64,000 bases of DNA from Flavobacterium potami (GCF_020026915.1 NZ_JAINUY010000008.1:124001-188000); one strand, 5' to 3'; positions 33,835 to 43,269 are shown, numbered from the stretch's first letter. Translations and numbers: made by a program. Notes: generated from the letters alone by a model not told the origin.

Positions 33835-34725
33835 ATGAGAAATACTATAGTAAGCAAATTTAAAAATTTTAAAGATACCAATCCTAAAGACGTAAGTCTT
33901 TGGGATTGGTTACATGACACTACATATAAAGATGAAGTTGAATTTATTCGAAATACTACAAATAAAGATGACCGAACTTTTCTCAAAAGTAAATTACCTG
34001 CGATAACTCCAAGTGGAGTTTTTTGTAAAAGAAATGCATCATCCCTGATAAAACATAGCGGATTTATATGTATTGATATTGACGCGGGAGATAACCCAAG
34101 AATAAGTAATTTCGAACAACTACGAGATGAATTATCAAAAATAAGCAACATTGCATATGCTTCAGTTTCGGTCAGTGGCAATGGAGTGTTCGCATTGATA
34201 CCTATTCAATTTCCTGAAAAACACAAGGAACACTTCGAAGCATTAAAAAAATGCTTTGAAAAATTATGTATAACATTAGATAAAGCTTGCAGTGACATTA
34301 CGAGGCTAAGAGGTTATTCTTATGATGTCAATGCCTATATTAACGAAAATGCAGTTGTCTTTAAACATGTTGTAGAAAATAATCGTAAAGAAAAAGCTTC
34401 AAAAGAAAAACTAAACAAGAAAAAAAAGACTTTAAAAAATACTAATAGTAAAGTTATCGACACAATAAATAAAGTTATTAATTCAGGAATAGATCTAACT
34501 GAAAAATACGAGCAATGGTTTCAGATTGGCTGTGCATTAGCTAGTGAATTTGGTGAGGAGGGTCGTGAAATGTTTGATTTAATTTCGCAAAATCATCCAA
34601 AATATAGTTCAGAAAGCTGTGACAGTTTTTATTCAAAATGTATAGAGAATAATTATGGTTACTCTATTGGAACGTTTTTTTATTGGGCAGAACAATACGG
34701 TTTTGTTCAAAAAGGAATTGCTTAA
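33835..34725 (+). CDS. BT4734-type primase-like protein
   Basis: I prefer the ATG at 33835 (MRNTIVSKFKNF), four bases after the helicase stop; two ATGs further upstream in the same frame overlap it. The 296-aa protein has a VirE-N/BT4734-like domain with FICIDIDAGDN, whose Asp-x-Asp resembles the archaeo-eukaryotic primase active site, then VSVSGNGVFALIPI and ITRLRGYSYD. A PriCT-like C-terminal helical part follows (YEQWFQIGCALASEFGEEGREMF). With the SF3 helicase it forms a self-replication module. Confidence 0.78.
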   Translation: MRNTIVSKFKNFKDTNPKDVSLWDWLHDTTYKDEVEFIRNTTNKDDRTFLKSKLPAITPSGVFCKRNASSLIKHSGFICIDIDAGDNPRISNFEQLRDELSKISNIAYASVSVSGNGVFALIPIQFPEKHKEHFEALKKCFEKLCITLDKACSDITRLRGYSYDVNAYINENAVVFKHVVENNRKEKASKEKLNKKKKTLKNTNSKVIDTINKVINSGIDLTEKYEQWFQIGCALASEFGEEGREMFDLISQNHPKYSSESCDSFYSKCIENNYGYSIGTFFYWAEQYGFVQKGIA

Positions 34726-34730
34726 AAAAC

Positions 34731-34766
34731 AACCACAATTAATTAAGTTTAGTTGTGGTTTTTCCC
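34731..34766 (+). terminator. Terminator of the replication module
   Basis: The stem AACCACAA / TTGTGGTT has a 14-base loop and is followed by TTTTTCCC, directly after the primase stop. Confidence 0.65.
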
Positions 34767-34854
34767 TTTTTTTGAGATTTCATTAAGGCTTGTAAAATAT
34801 GACAACAGAAACATCAAAAAATTCAAAAACTTTAGAAATCACGATATTTTTTTC

Positions 34855-36006
34855 TTAATTGAATTCATTAAATTCTTCGATTGTCTTATAACCTAAAAAT
34901 GAATGCCTCCTTTTTTTATTATACCAATTTTCAATATATTCCTGTACCTCAACTCTCATCTGTTTTCTCGGCAGAAGTTTGTTTCGATTAATTAATTCCC
35001 TTTTGAAAGACCCAAAAAAGCTTTCAGACACAGAATTATCATTATGATTTTGTTTACGACTCATACTACGTGTTACACACTTATAAGATTCTAATTTACT
35101 AGTGAAAATTTTGTTGGCGTATTGAACACCTCTATCAGAATGGAATATTAAATTTTTCGTAATTTTTCTTTTAGTAACAGCCATATCCCATGCAGGTAAA
35201 ATTGTTGCTTTAGTGCTCATTTTTGTGCTTAAACTCCATCCTATGATTTTCCTATCAAATAAATCCATAATAATGGTAAGATATAAAAAGCCTTTGGTTG
35301 TCTGTATATATGTAATGTCTGAAACCCAAGCTACATCAGGCTCACTAACCCTAAATTCTCTATTTAAAACATTTGGAACTACATAGTTATTATGATATGA
35401 GTCAGTTGTCACTTTATAATTTCTTTTAGCTATGCTACGCAAACCTAGCATTCTCATGTAAAATTTTACTGAAGAGTTTTTTATCTTAAATCCTCTACTT
35501 TGAAGTTCCTTTGTAATTTTAGTGCATCCATAGCCTTTTTCAAATTCATAAAATATGGATGTAATTTCTTGTTTTAATAAAATTACTCTAGCCTCTGTAT
35601 CTGTAATCTCCTGCTTTTTTCTTCTATAATATGTTGTTTCCGATACTTCTAACACGGCACATATTTTTTGAATCGAATATTGTGATTTATTGTTTTCAAT
35701 GAAATTTTTAGTCATTATTTTTCCTTTCGAAACATATCTGGTTCCTTTTTTTAAAATTTCCAGCGTAATTTTTGAATCTTTGATTTTTTTTTCAAGACTG
35801 GTAATGACGGCTTGTTGAGGAGTCATTTTTGGATGACCACATCCGCAGAAACTGCCTGTTCCATATTTTTCAAAGTCTTGTCTCCATTTGTATAGGTAAT
35901 CAGGAGCTATTCCCAGCTCTCTTGCAAAACCTGCAATCTGCCCTTTTCCTCGCTCATAACTTAATTTAACTGCATTCTCTTTGAAAGTACGTTCATAGTG
36001 TTTCAT
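34855..36006 (-). CDS. IS3-type transposase, OrfA and OrfB in one frame
   Basis: The 383-aa protein combines an IS3 OrfA-like HTH region (residues 5-60, RTFKENAVKLSYERG...) with an OrfB-like rve integrase core. The catalytic triad is complete: Asp230 (VSDITYI), Asp291 (FHSDRGVQYA) and Glu328 (NSVSESFFGSFK). In most IS3 elements these halves are separate frames joined by -1 frameshifting; here one frame is continuous, with an internal Met98 at the usual OrfB start. I could not find convincing terminal inverted repeats. It may be an active or recently active insertion. Confidence 0.85.
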   Translation of the reverse strand: MKHYERTFKENAVKLSYERGKGQIAGFARELGIAPDYLYKWRQDFEKYGTGSFCGCGHPKMTPQQAVITSLEKKIKDSKITLEILKKGTRYVSKGKIMTKNFIENNKSQYSIQKICAVLEVSETTYYRRKKQEITDTEARVILLKQEITSIFYEFEKGYGCTKITKELQSRGFKIKNSSVKFYMRMLGLRSIAKRNYKVTTDSYHNNYVVPNVLNREFRVSEPDVAWVSDITYIQTTKGFLYLTIIMDLFDRKIIGWSLSTKMSTKATILPAWDMAVTKRKITKNLIFHSDRGVQYANKIFTSKLESYKCVTRSMSRKQNHNDNSVSESFFGSFKRELINRNKLLPRKQMRVEVQEYIENWYNKKRRHSFLGYKTIEEFNEFN

Positions 36007-36052
36007 ATCTCATAGATTGAAGTTTGATATTTATCGCAGAATTTCTTTATTA

Positions 36053-37147
36053 TTAATTTTCTTTCAGACATTCAGATATTTTCTCTACCATCTGTTCTTT
36101 AGTTAAATACACATTTAAATCCGCCAGTTTAGACTTAAGGGAAGTAAAATAGCTTTCGCACACAGAATTGTCAGAATGATTTCCTTTTCGATTCATGCTT
36201 CGTCTAATGAACTTATAGGAGTTTAATTTACGAGTAAATATCTTGTTTGCGTATTGAGCCGATCTGTCAGAATGAAATAATAAACCTTCTTTTGTTTTCC
36301 TGTTTTTAACTGCCATCGTCCAAGATGGCATTGCGGTTTCTCTGACGGTCAATCCATTACTCAAGCTCCAGCCTATAATTTTCCTGTCAAACAAATCCAT
36401 AATAATAGTTAAAAACAAAAGTCCGTCCATCGTTTGGATACGACTTATTCCTGAAACCCAAGTTTTAGAAGGTTCTTCAACTGTGAATTGTTGATCTAAA
36501 ATATTAGGAAAAATATAAGGATTGTAACGCGAAACATTTTTGACCTTATAAGTTCCTCTCAGCTTGCTGACCAGACCTAGTTCTCTCATATGACTACAAA
36601 CTTGCCGTGCTGAAATCGTAAAACCTCGACTTCGTAATTCAGCTGCAATTCTCCTGCTACCATATATTTTTTTGTATTCAAAAAAAATTGAAGTTATTTC
36701 TTTCTTTAATAAATTTGTTCTACTCTCTGTCGGAGAAATCACCTGACTTTTCCATCTAATATATGCATTTCTGCTAACTCCAAAAACTTTGCATATTTTT
36801 TTGAGCGTATACTTTTCTACATTATTTTCAATAAAATGATAGGTCATTGATCTCCCTTGAGAAACATACTTATGCCCACTTTTAAAAATCTCAATTTTAA
36901 GTAATGATTCTTTAAGCTCTCTTTTTAGTTTTCTTTGTTTTTCAGAAAATAGTTTTTCTTCAGGCGTAAGTCTGGACTTTCCTGTTCCGCAAAAACTTGA
37001 CTCTCCATATTTCAGAAACTCTCTTCGCCATCTACTTATATGTGATGATGCTATACCAAGTTCTCTTGAAGCTTTTCTCACGCCCAATTCAGAACCCAAT
37101 TGAATTGCTTTAAATTTGAAATTTCTATCGTAAATTTTACATTCCAT
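36053..37147 (-). pseudogene. Decayed IS3-type transposase, catalytic Asp lost and C-terminus truncated
   Basis: The 364-aa frame is homologous along its whole length to the transposase beside it. The first catalytic Asp is replaced by Gly233 (VSGISRIQT against VSDITYIQT), the second motif is altered (HSDRSAQYA), and the protein stops at ISECLKEN, so the usual C-terminal block (IENWYNKKRRHSFLGY in the neighbour) is missing. Asp and Glu of the other two motifs remain. It is therefore probably inactive even though the frame is open. It also has OrfA and OrfB fused in one frame. Confidence 0.8.
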
Positions 37148-37372
37148 TTCTTAAATTTCAAGTACTATTCTCATGTGAATTTAAGAAATATTATGATGCC
37201 GATATATAAATAATTCAATATCAGCTTAATGTAAGTATTTTCTATTTAACTAATTGAAGAATTATTTGGGATGATAAATAATAATACAAATAAATATCTT
37301 TTATTATTAAATCACAGATTTCACTAGATATATTTTTATCATAAATTATCCAAATTTAGTAATTGCAGAAAG

Positions 37373-37393
37373 TTGTGTGCAAATTGTGTGCAA
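37373..37393. repeat. Right arm-type direct repeat doublet of the island
   Basis: TTGTGTGCAA occurs twice (37373-37382 and 37384-37393), one base apart, 53 bases inside the right att core. It matches the doublet upstream of the integrase in the same orientation, apart from a two-base TG insertion in the left copy. Recombinase arm sites are the most natural reading. Confidence 0.6.
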
Positions 37394-37398
37394 CAAGC

Positions 37399-37435
37399 AA
37401 AAAAAAAGCACTTACAAATTTCTTCGTAAGTGCTT
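37399..37435 (-). terminator. Terminator for the tRNA, supplied by the island
   Basis: The stem AAGCACTTA / TAAGTGCTT is followed on the minus strand by nine T. Because the island carries the functional 3' half of the tRNA, this hairpin replaces the displaced original one. Confidence 0.7.
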
Positions 37436-37446
37436 GGCTTTCAACC

Positions 37447-37492
37447 AGTGGTCCCACCTGGGCTCGAACCAGGGACCACCTGATTATGAGTC
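37447..37492 (-). other. attR: right copy of the 46-bp att repeat, inside the intact tRNA
   Basis: These bases are identical to 23041-23086 and run from two bases beyond the tRNA 3' end to the anticodon stem. Crossover therefore took place within the 3' half or anticodon arm. The rebuilt tRNA remains complete. Confidence 0.9.
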
Positions 37493-37522
37493 AGGTGCTC
37501 TAACCAGCTGAGCTATAGGACC
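37449..37522 (-). tRNA. tRNA with CAU anticodon (Met elongator or Ile2)
   Basis: A 74-nt cloverleaf is visible on the minus strand: acceptor GGTCCTA/TGGGACC, D arm with GCTCAGCTGGTTAGAGC, anticodon stem CCTGA/TCAGG around loop CTCATAA, and T arm CCTGG-TTCGAGC-CCAGG. CAU can be elongator Met or lysidine-modified Ile2; the sequence alone does not decide. It is the island's integration target. The 3' CCA is not encoded. Confidence 0.9.
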
Positions 37523-37668
37523 GGTTTAGAGGATGCAATATTACTACTATTTTTCATTCACTCCAAATATTTTAAGACATCATTTGAATTTAATTTTAAA
37601 TCTTTCTTCGAATCTTAAAAACGAAATTGATTTTCAACACCTTATTTAAAAACTAAAAAGAGATTTTT

Positions 37669-38073
37669 TTATTTAATTTCCTGACAAAGCTCTACCAAAA
37701 CGCCATTTGTGTTCTTTGGATGCAAAAAAACAACCCATTTATTGTCTGCGCCTTTCTTCGGAACTTCATTAATTAAAACAAAACCTTCGTTTTTTAAACG
37801 TATAATTTCAGCTTCGATATTATCAACATCAAAAGCGATGTGGTGAATCCCCTCTCCCTTTTTTTCCAAAAATTTCGCAATCGGACTTTCCGGATTGGTT
37901 GCAACTAGAAGTTCTATTTTATTATTTCCTGTTTGAAAAAAGGACGTTAGAACACCTTCGCTTTCTACCGCTTCCATTTTATAGGATGGAACACCCAACA
38001 TTTTTTCAAACAAAACATTGGCATCATCCATATTTTTCACCGCAATTCCGATATGTTCAATTTTGTTTACCAT
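37669..38073 (-). CDS. mce: Methylmalonyl-CoA epimerase
   Basis: The 134-aa VOC-fold protein has the metal-binding residues expected of the epimerase: KIEHIGIAVKNMDDA near the start, Glu in NKIELLVAT, GIHHIAFDVDNI, and a C-terminal GVLVELCQ. It interconverts (R)- and (S)-methylmalonyl-CoA in propionate metabolism. The mutase is not in this window. It is nine bases downstream of the 785-aa exported protein, so it is transcribed with unrelated envelope genes. Confidence 0.88.
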   Translation of the reverse strand: MVNKIEHIGIAVKNMDDANVLFEKMLGVPSYKMEAVESEGVLTSFFQTGNNKIELLVATNPESPIAKFLEKKGEGIHHIAFDVDNIEAEIIRLKNEGFVLINEVPKKGADNKWVVFLHPKNTNGVLVELCQEIK

Positions 38074-38082
38074 GTCTGCAAT

Positions 38083-40440
38083 TTATTGGTTGATATAAGT
38101 ATTGAAATAACCGCATTCTGCAATTACATCCTGATAATATTTGGTATCAGAATAGTCTTTTCTTAAAGTTTTAAATGAATTCCAAGCAATAAAATTAACT
38201 TTGTCATCCTGAATATCCCAATAGTTGTTTATAGCACTGTATTTTTTATTGTAATATTCGTTTCGCTCGCATTTCGAAATCAGATACAAACATTTTGCTT
38301 TTTGTTCTTTGTTTGATGCCGCTTCAAAAGCTTTCTGATAATACATTTTAGAAACCGAATTATTGGTAATCATTTCTTTCATCGCATTTCTAAATGAATA
38401 AGGACTCGAACCGTAACCTACAATACTAATTTCGTAAAAAGTTCTTCCGTTTCCAAAATGAGAAATATTATAAAACGCATTTCCAAGCAAAAGACTATTT
38501 GTGTAAACATCTTCTTTTTTTGTTAGCTTATCCTGCATTTCTTTTATAGTTGTCAAGAAATCCATGTACGTATACTTTCTTTTTTGATACGCAACGTGAT
38601 CACAATCGTGACAGTCTTTTATACTTCCATTAAACGGATTTCCTAAAAATTTATAATATTGAACAGAATCCGCCTGTTTCAGAAACTCAATCGCCTCCGG
38701 AATTTTATTTTTGAAAGTCGCCTGAACTGCCTGGAAATTATTAATATCCTTTAATTTCAAACTGTAAATTCCAGCACCAATTTTTTCGATTTCAGATTTA
38801 TTCGATTTCTCCAAAAAGCTTTTCATTTCCAGCAAACTCTTTTCGTTATCATAAAATGAATTCCCATCGTTCCAGTAGCTGTAACGTGATTCATTAAACA
38901 ATTCTGCCATTACCCAATTTGGTTTTGATTTGTATAAAGAAGACAAATAATTTTTACTCCATTGGGCAGCATTCTGATAACGGAATTCATTGCCTTTATA
39001 CGTTTTCGGCAATTCGAAATAAAGCCAGTTTAAATCTGCCAAAACAGTTTTCACATTTGTATCGTCTAGCTTTTCAATCTTGCTCAGATTATTTACAAAA
39101 CGCAACAATCGAATTTGATAATTTGCCAATTCTGTTTTAGGAAGCGTTTTTGCTGCTTTGTTGTAATTTTTATCTGCATTGGCATAATCTCCTTTTAAGG
39201 TTTGCAAATATCCGATCGCAATATCCCACAAATACGGTTTTTCTGTATTTCCTGCCGCAGCAATTTTAGCAATTAAATCAACTGCACTGTTGTCAATTTT
39301 CGCCTTGTTTTCTGTTTTGTTTTCGGCAACCGTTTGTGATTTTTTCGGCTGATTTTCTCCTCCGTTTTGCTGAAATGAATTGTTCATTTTTTGCTCTAAA
39401 GAATTAACCAATCTGGTAGCCAGATAATTCAAATGTTCGCTTTTTGGATCTAATTCGTAGATTTTTTCAATTGCTTGTTTTTCATCTTTATAATATCCAT
39501 GAATAGCCCAAAGTGCAGCTTTTTCTTTGTTGTTTTTTGCCATCGCTAAAGCTTTTGTCCAGTCTGATTCATTTTTTGGATGAAAACTATAAGCCGTTAC
39601 CACTCTTAGCTCGGGGCATTTATCAAAAACCTGAGCATACAAATAATTCGAAACTGCGTATTTTTTTTGTTTGAAATTAATTCCGGCAACATAAGCCAAC
39701 GCACGATAATACAAGGTATTTTTAGCAACTGAACTTTCTGTTTTATTAAAAAAGTCAATTGCTTTTTGTTTGTCATTGCTATAAAAACGTGCTTTCATGG
39801 TCAGGAACCAATATCTATTTTTCAAAAACGGATCAGACAAAGTGTTGTAGACATTTTCGATCGACTGAATCATTTTGGCATCATTAAATGTTTTTGCCAC
39901 CACAGGATCGTAACTCCAATAATCTTCTCCAATAGAAACGGTTTCTATTTTTTGGGCCAAATATAAAAACTCGACAAAGTTTTTAACTTTTTCATCTTTC
40001 AAATTCAGCTTTTTACTCCATTTTTGTGTGCTTTTATTTTCTTTTTTTGTTTTATAAAAAACATGCAAATCTGTAATTTCTTCTTTGTTTTTGATTGCAT
40101 TTTTGTCATCCGAATAATATCTTGGTTTTTCGTCTCCAATCAAAAAATAATTTACCGTTGTCGTATCGACTTTTCCTTTAAGATAATCTGCCCAATCTGA
40201 CTTTATATTTTTATTGAAACGCGAATTATGCTGCGTATCAAATCCAATTCCGTAAAAAATTCCGCCCGATAAGAATAAAGGCGAATACGACTTGTCGGCA
40301 AAAGTTTCTGGCGTAAAATTAGAATTGTAACCAAAAAAATCCCAGTCGTCTCCTCCGGCGCAGGCATATATAATTCCGTATGCAGAAAGCAAAACGGCAC
40401 TAGAAACAAGAAATAATTTGCTCAAAAGTGTTCTTTTCAT
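38083..40440 (-). CDS. Large exported helical-repeat protein, 785 aa
   Basis: The protein has a signal peptide (MKRTLLSKLFLVSSAVLLSAYG) followed by an acidic, aromatic start (ACAGGDDWDFFGYNSNFTPE). Most of it is helical with TPR/SEL1-like character: repeated Ala-Tyr-Lys-rich helices such as YALAYVAGINFKQKKYAVSNYLYAQV and NADKNYNKAAKTLPKTELA. A Lys/Asn/Gln-rich low-complexity segment lies at about residues 355-385. I do not recognise a named family. It overlaps the upstream lipoprotein gene by 41 bases and is probably a cell-surface or periplasmic scaffold. Confidence 0.65.
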   Translation of the reverse strand: MKRTLLSKLFLVSSAVLLSAYGIIYACAGGDDWDFFGYNSNFTPETFADKSYSPLFLSGGIFYGIGFDTQHNSRFNKNIKSDWADYLKGKVDTTTVNYFLIGDEKPRYYSDDKNAIKNKEEITDLHVFYKTKKENKSTQKWSKKLNLKDEKVKNFVEFLYLAQKIETVSIGEDYWSYDPVVAKTFNDAKMIQSIENVYNTLSDPFLKNRYWFLTMKARFYSNDKQKAIDFFNKTESSVAKNTLYYRALAYVAGINFKQKKYAVSNYLYAQVFDKCPELRVVTAYSFHPKNESDWTKALAMAKNNKEKAALWAIHGYYKDEKQAIEKIYELDPKSEHLNYLATRLVNSLEQKMNNSFQQNGGENQPKKSQTVAENKTENKAKIDNSAVDLIAKIAAAGNTEKPYLWDIAIGYLQTLKGDYANADKNYNKAAKTLPKTELANYQIRLLRFVNNLSKIEKLDDTNVKTVLADLNWLYFELPKTYKGNEFRYQNAAQWSKNYLSSLYKSKPNWVMAELFNESRYSYWNDGNSFYDNEKSLLEMKSFLEKSNKSEIEKIGAGIYSLKLKDINNFQAVQATFKNKIPEAIEFLKQADSVQYYKFLGNPFNGSIKDCHDCDHVAYQKRKYTYMDFLTTIKEMQDKLTKKEDVYTNSLLLGNAFYNISHFGNGRTFYEISIVGYGSSPYSFRNAMKEMITNNSVSKMYYQKAFEAASNKEQKAKCLYLISKCERNEYYNKKYSAINNYWDIQDDKVNFIAWNSFKTLRKDYSDTKYYQDVIAECGYFNTYINQ

Positions 40441-41404
40441 AATTATTTAAATTGAATTCGTCTAAATCGTAAAATATAATTTCGTTTGGCTTCCTGATAA
40501 GATTATCTTTCAAATCTTTTGCCATTTCTTTCAAATCTTCTGTTTTAATTTCTTCTATTTTCAACAAATCATTCTCTTCATAAAAAACTCCATTTTTATA
40601 ATTAGATTGTTTTACCCTAAAGAAAATCGGACTTGTTTTTTCAAAATTCGGATCTTTCTCTAATGCTTTCGTATTCATTTTAGAACGAAGACCGATTACT
40701 GTATTATTTCTAATATGAACTCCCCAGGAATAAATCGGAAATGCAAAATCGAGATGAAGCGGATATCTCTTTAAACTTTTAAGATATCGCTCTGCCACTT
40801 TTTGATCGTAGATAGAATTAAGAGAATCTGGCGCAATCGATCCCATATTATAATACATCAAAACACCTGAATCGACATTTGGAATTTTTGTTTTTTTGAA
40901 ATATTTGACCTGATGTAATCGAATCGTAGCAGAAAGTTTTTTCTTCGAAACTTTCTTAAAAACTTCAATAAATTTTAAATAATTGTTTTTACTGCTTAAA
41001 GTCCAATCGCAGTCAATTTGAATTTGCTCACAGGTAATTTTATTTTTAGAATTTATTTCTTCTATAAAATCAAAGGTTTTTTGAGCCAATTCATTTACAT
41101 CAAGATTCTTTTCCAACATCACTTTATTCTGGATAAAAACAACAGGAACAATTGTATATTCTCCCGGATTGTCTTGAAAGCGAATCGGACTAATTGGGAT
41201 TGGAAATTTATTTTCAGGATGCAATCCGATGTCAAAATACCGAATATAAAGTTTGTGAACATTATTCTCTTTCAAAACTTCTTTTTCTGTTTTTGAAAAT
41301 TTAAATATTGTTTTCCAATAATAAAAAGAGACAATCGGTTTTTCGGTTTTGCTGCAGGACAACAGCAAAAAGATACATAAAATTGAAAAAAAACGTTTTA
41401 ACAA
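40400..41404 (-). CDS. Lipoprotein with a TIM-barrel-like (DUF3142-like) domain
   Basis: The 334-aa protein has a clear lipobox (FLLLSC, Cys17). The mature part has motifs resembling glycoside-hydrolase-like barrels: KLYIRYFDIG, TCEQIQIDCDWT followed by YLKFIEVFKKVSKKKLSATIRLHQVKYF, and LHLDFAFPIYSWGV. This strand order resembles DUF3142 proteins, a weak family call. No catalytic pair of acids is certain. It overlaps the start of the 785-aa gene by 41 bases, so the two are translationally coupled. Confidence 0.6.
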   Translation of the reverse strand: MLKRFFSILCIFLLLSCSKTEKPIVSFYYWKTIFKFSKTEKEVLKENNVHKLYIRYFDIGLHPENKFPIPISPIRFQDNPGEYTIVPVVFIQNKVMLEKNLDVNELAQKTFDFIEEINSKNKITCEQIQIDCDWTLSSKNNYLKFIEVFKKVSKKKLSATIRLHQVKYFKKTKIPNVDSGVLMYYNMGSIAPDSLNSIYDQKVAERYLKSLKRYPLHLDFAFPIYSWGVHIRNNTVIGLRSKMNTKALEKDPNFEKTSPIFFRVKQSNYKNGVFYEENDLLKIEEIKTEDLKEMAKDLKDNLIRKPNEIIFYDLDEFNLNNYEKNTFEQIISCF

Positions 41405-41575
41405 AACTCAGAAAATTACATTTAGAATCAAAAGTAAGAAATTATGTCTTTTTAAAATATTCAAATTATAAAAAACTGAAGAATTGTAAAAGTTTGAAAT
41501 CCTAATAAATGGCCAAAAAATTTCAATTAAAGCAAATATAATTGTTATTTTGTGCAATCAAATTGAAAAACACTT

Positions 41576-43264
41576 ATGTTGAAAAACACTCTCAAATATA
41601 TTTCATTTATTATTCTGATATCAATGATAAGCTGCGCCAAGAGAGGCAGTATTACCGGCGGTTTAAAAGATACTTTAGCTCCTGTTTTAATCTCTAGTTT
41701 TCCCGAAAATTACAGCACCAATTTCAAAGGAAACACGATTGTTTTAAATTTTGACGAATATATCAAGCTTAAAAACACCAATAAACAGCTGATTATTTCT
41801 CCTCCGATGAAGTTTGAACCAATCATTACACCTACTAACGTTAGTAAGTTTATAAAGATTGAAATCAGAGACACTTTACAACCAAACACCACTTACAGTT
41901 TTAATTTCGGGCAAGCTATTACCGATAATAATGAAGGAAATGCACTGAACCAATTTAAGTACGTTTTTTCAACCGGTCCTTATATCGATTCATTAAAATT
42001 GAGCGGAAGAATTAAAGATGCAAAAGAAAAATATGTAGACAATTTTGTATCTGTGATGTTGTATGAAGTGAATGAGAAATTTAATGATTCTACCATTTAC
42101 AAAGAATTTCCAAGATACGTTACCAACACTTTGGACAGTTTAAGAACTTTTCAGTTTGAGAATTTGAAAGAAGGAAAATATCTTTTGGTTGCATTAAAAG
42201 ACAAAGGCAGTAATAATAAATTCAACCCAAAAGACGACAAGATTGGTTTTTTGAAGGATTACATCACTATTCCGACTGATACGGTTTATGAATTAGAATT
42301 ATTTAAAGAAGTTTTGCCTTTAAAGGCTTTCAAACCAATTCAGGCTTCAGGAAACAGATTATTGCTTCCTTATGAAGGAAAACAGGATTTCAAAAATTCA
42401 AAACCAAAAATTACGCTTAGAAACCATAATGAGGTTTTAGAAACCATTGTCACGCAATTTCCCAAAAAAGATTCCCTACAAATATGGTTTAAACCTTTAA
42501 AAACCGATTCACTATCGCTTCAAGTAGAAAAAGAAAAATATAACAAAAAGTTTAATTTAAAGATTAAAGACCAGAAAAAAGATACGCTGAATATAAGAGC
42601 AGTACAAAATGGTGTTATTAATTTTAGAGAGCGCTTTACTTTAGAAACAGAAACGCCTTTGGTAAAATTTGATAAATCTAAAATCAATCTGGTAAATAAA
42701 GATTCTACAGCGGTTGAATTTACTACTGAATATGATGAGTTTGACCAAAAATTATACGTTGATTTCAAAAAAGAACCTTCTGAAAAATATAATTTTACAT
42801 TCTTTCCAGGTGCTCTGACCGATTTCTATGAAAAAACAAATGACACCTTATCTTATAAATTAACGACCAAAGAATTAGAAGATTATGGTAATTTAATATT
42901 GAATTTGCAAAATGTTAAACGCTTCCCTATAATTGTAGAAATAACAAATAAAAAAGGAGATAACGTTCTTGCAAGTGAATATTCCGAAGGTCAAACCAGA
43001 ATCGAGTTCAATTTAGTCGTTCCGGAGGAATTTACTATTCGTGTTATTTATGATGACAACAAAAATAAGGTTTACGATACGGGAAGTTTCTTAAACAAAA
43101 CCTATTCCGAAGAGGTTTTTTATTATCAGAAAGCTGTTGATGTCCGTTCCAATTGGGATGTTGATCAGCCCATCGACTTAAGCATTCCGTTTAATCCGGA
43201 AGTCGAGAAAAAACAAGACGACAAAAAGAGAAAAGAAGCCGAAAAGAAACGAAAAGCATTCTAA
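41576..43264 (+). CDS. Lipoprotein with N-terminal Ig-like (Big_5) domain, 562 aa
   Basis: The signal peptide ends in a lipobox (SMISC, Cys20) followed by AKRGSITGGLKDTLAPVLISSFPEN, the usual start of flavobacterial Ig-like lipoproteins. Residues about 35-130 fit a Big_5 domain (GNTIVLNFDEYIKL...FSTGPY). The remainder is beta-rich, with a SpaA-like FQFENLKEGKYLLVALKD segment. It ends in a Lys/Glu-rich tail (KKQDDKKRKEAEKKRKAF). It should be attached to the outer membrane. The Coa1-like gene follows five bases later. Confidence 0.78.
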   Translation: MLKNTLKYISFIILISMISCAKRGSITGGLKDTLAPVLISSFPENYSTNFKGNTIVLNFDEYIKLKNTNKQLIISPPMKFEPIITPTNVSKFIKIEIRDTLQPNTTYSFNFGQAITDNNEGNALNQFKYVFSTGPYIDSLKLSGRIKDAKEKYVDNFVSVMLYEVNEKFNDSTIYKEFPRYVTNTLDSLRTFQFENLKEGKYLLVALKDKGSNNKFNPKDDKIGFLKDYITIPTDTVYELELFKEVLPLKAFKPIQASGNRLLLPYEGKQDFKNSKPKITLRNHNEVLETIVTQFPKKDSLQIWFKPLKTDSLSLQVEKEKYNKKFNLKIKDQKKDTLNIRAVQNGVINFRERFTLETETPLVKFDKSKINLVNKDSTAVEFTTEYDEFDQKLYVDFKKEPSEKYNFTFFPGALTDFYEKTNDTLSYKLTTKELEDYGNLILNLQNVKRFPIIVEITNKKGDNVLASEYSEGQTRIEFNLVVPEEFTIRVIYDDNKNKVYDTGSFLNKTYSEEVFYYQKAVDVRSNWDVDQPIDLSIPFNPEVEKKQDDKKRKEAEKKRKAF

Positions 43265-43269
43265 ATTCT

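Larger units (their letters stand above)
23041..37492. mobile_element. tRNA-integrated genomic island, about 14.4 kb
   Basis: The island is bounded by a 46-bp direct repeat of tRNA sequence and has a tyrosine recombinase at its left end. A second pair of direct repeats (TTGTGTGCAA doublets) lies just inside each end. Contents are the integrase, HTH regulator, exported protein, HNH-like protein, a three-gene helicase/ATPase-nuclease operon, excisionase-like HTH, SF3 helicase, primase and two IS3-type transposases. No relaxase, coupling protein, capsid or portal gene is visible. The replication module plus defence-like cargo resembles a phage satellite or an integrative mobilisable element. Confidence 0.88.

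Noticed and set aside
33798..34181. Minus-strand frame of 127 codons inside the primase gene
   Set aside because: It is antisense to the primase, whose FICIDIDAGDN motif and operon position are clear.
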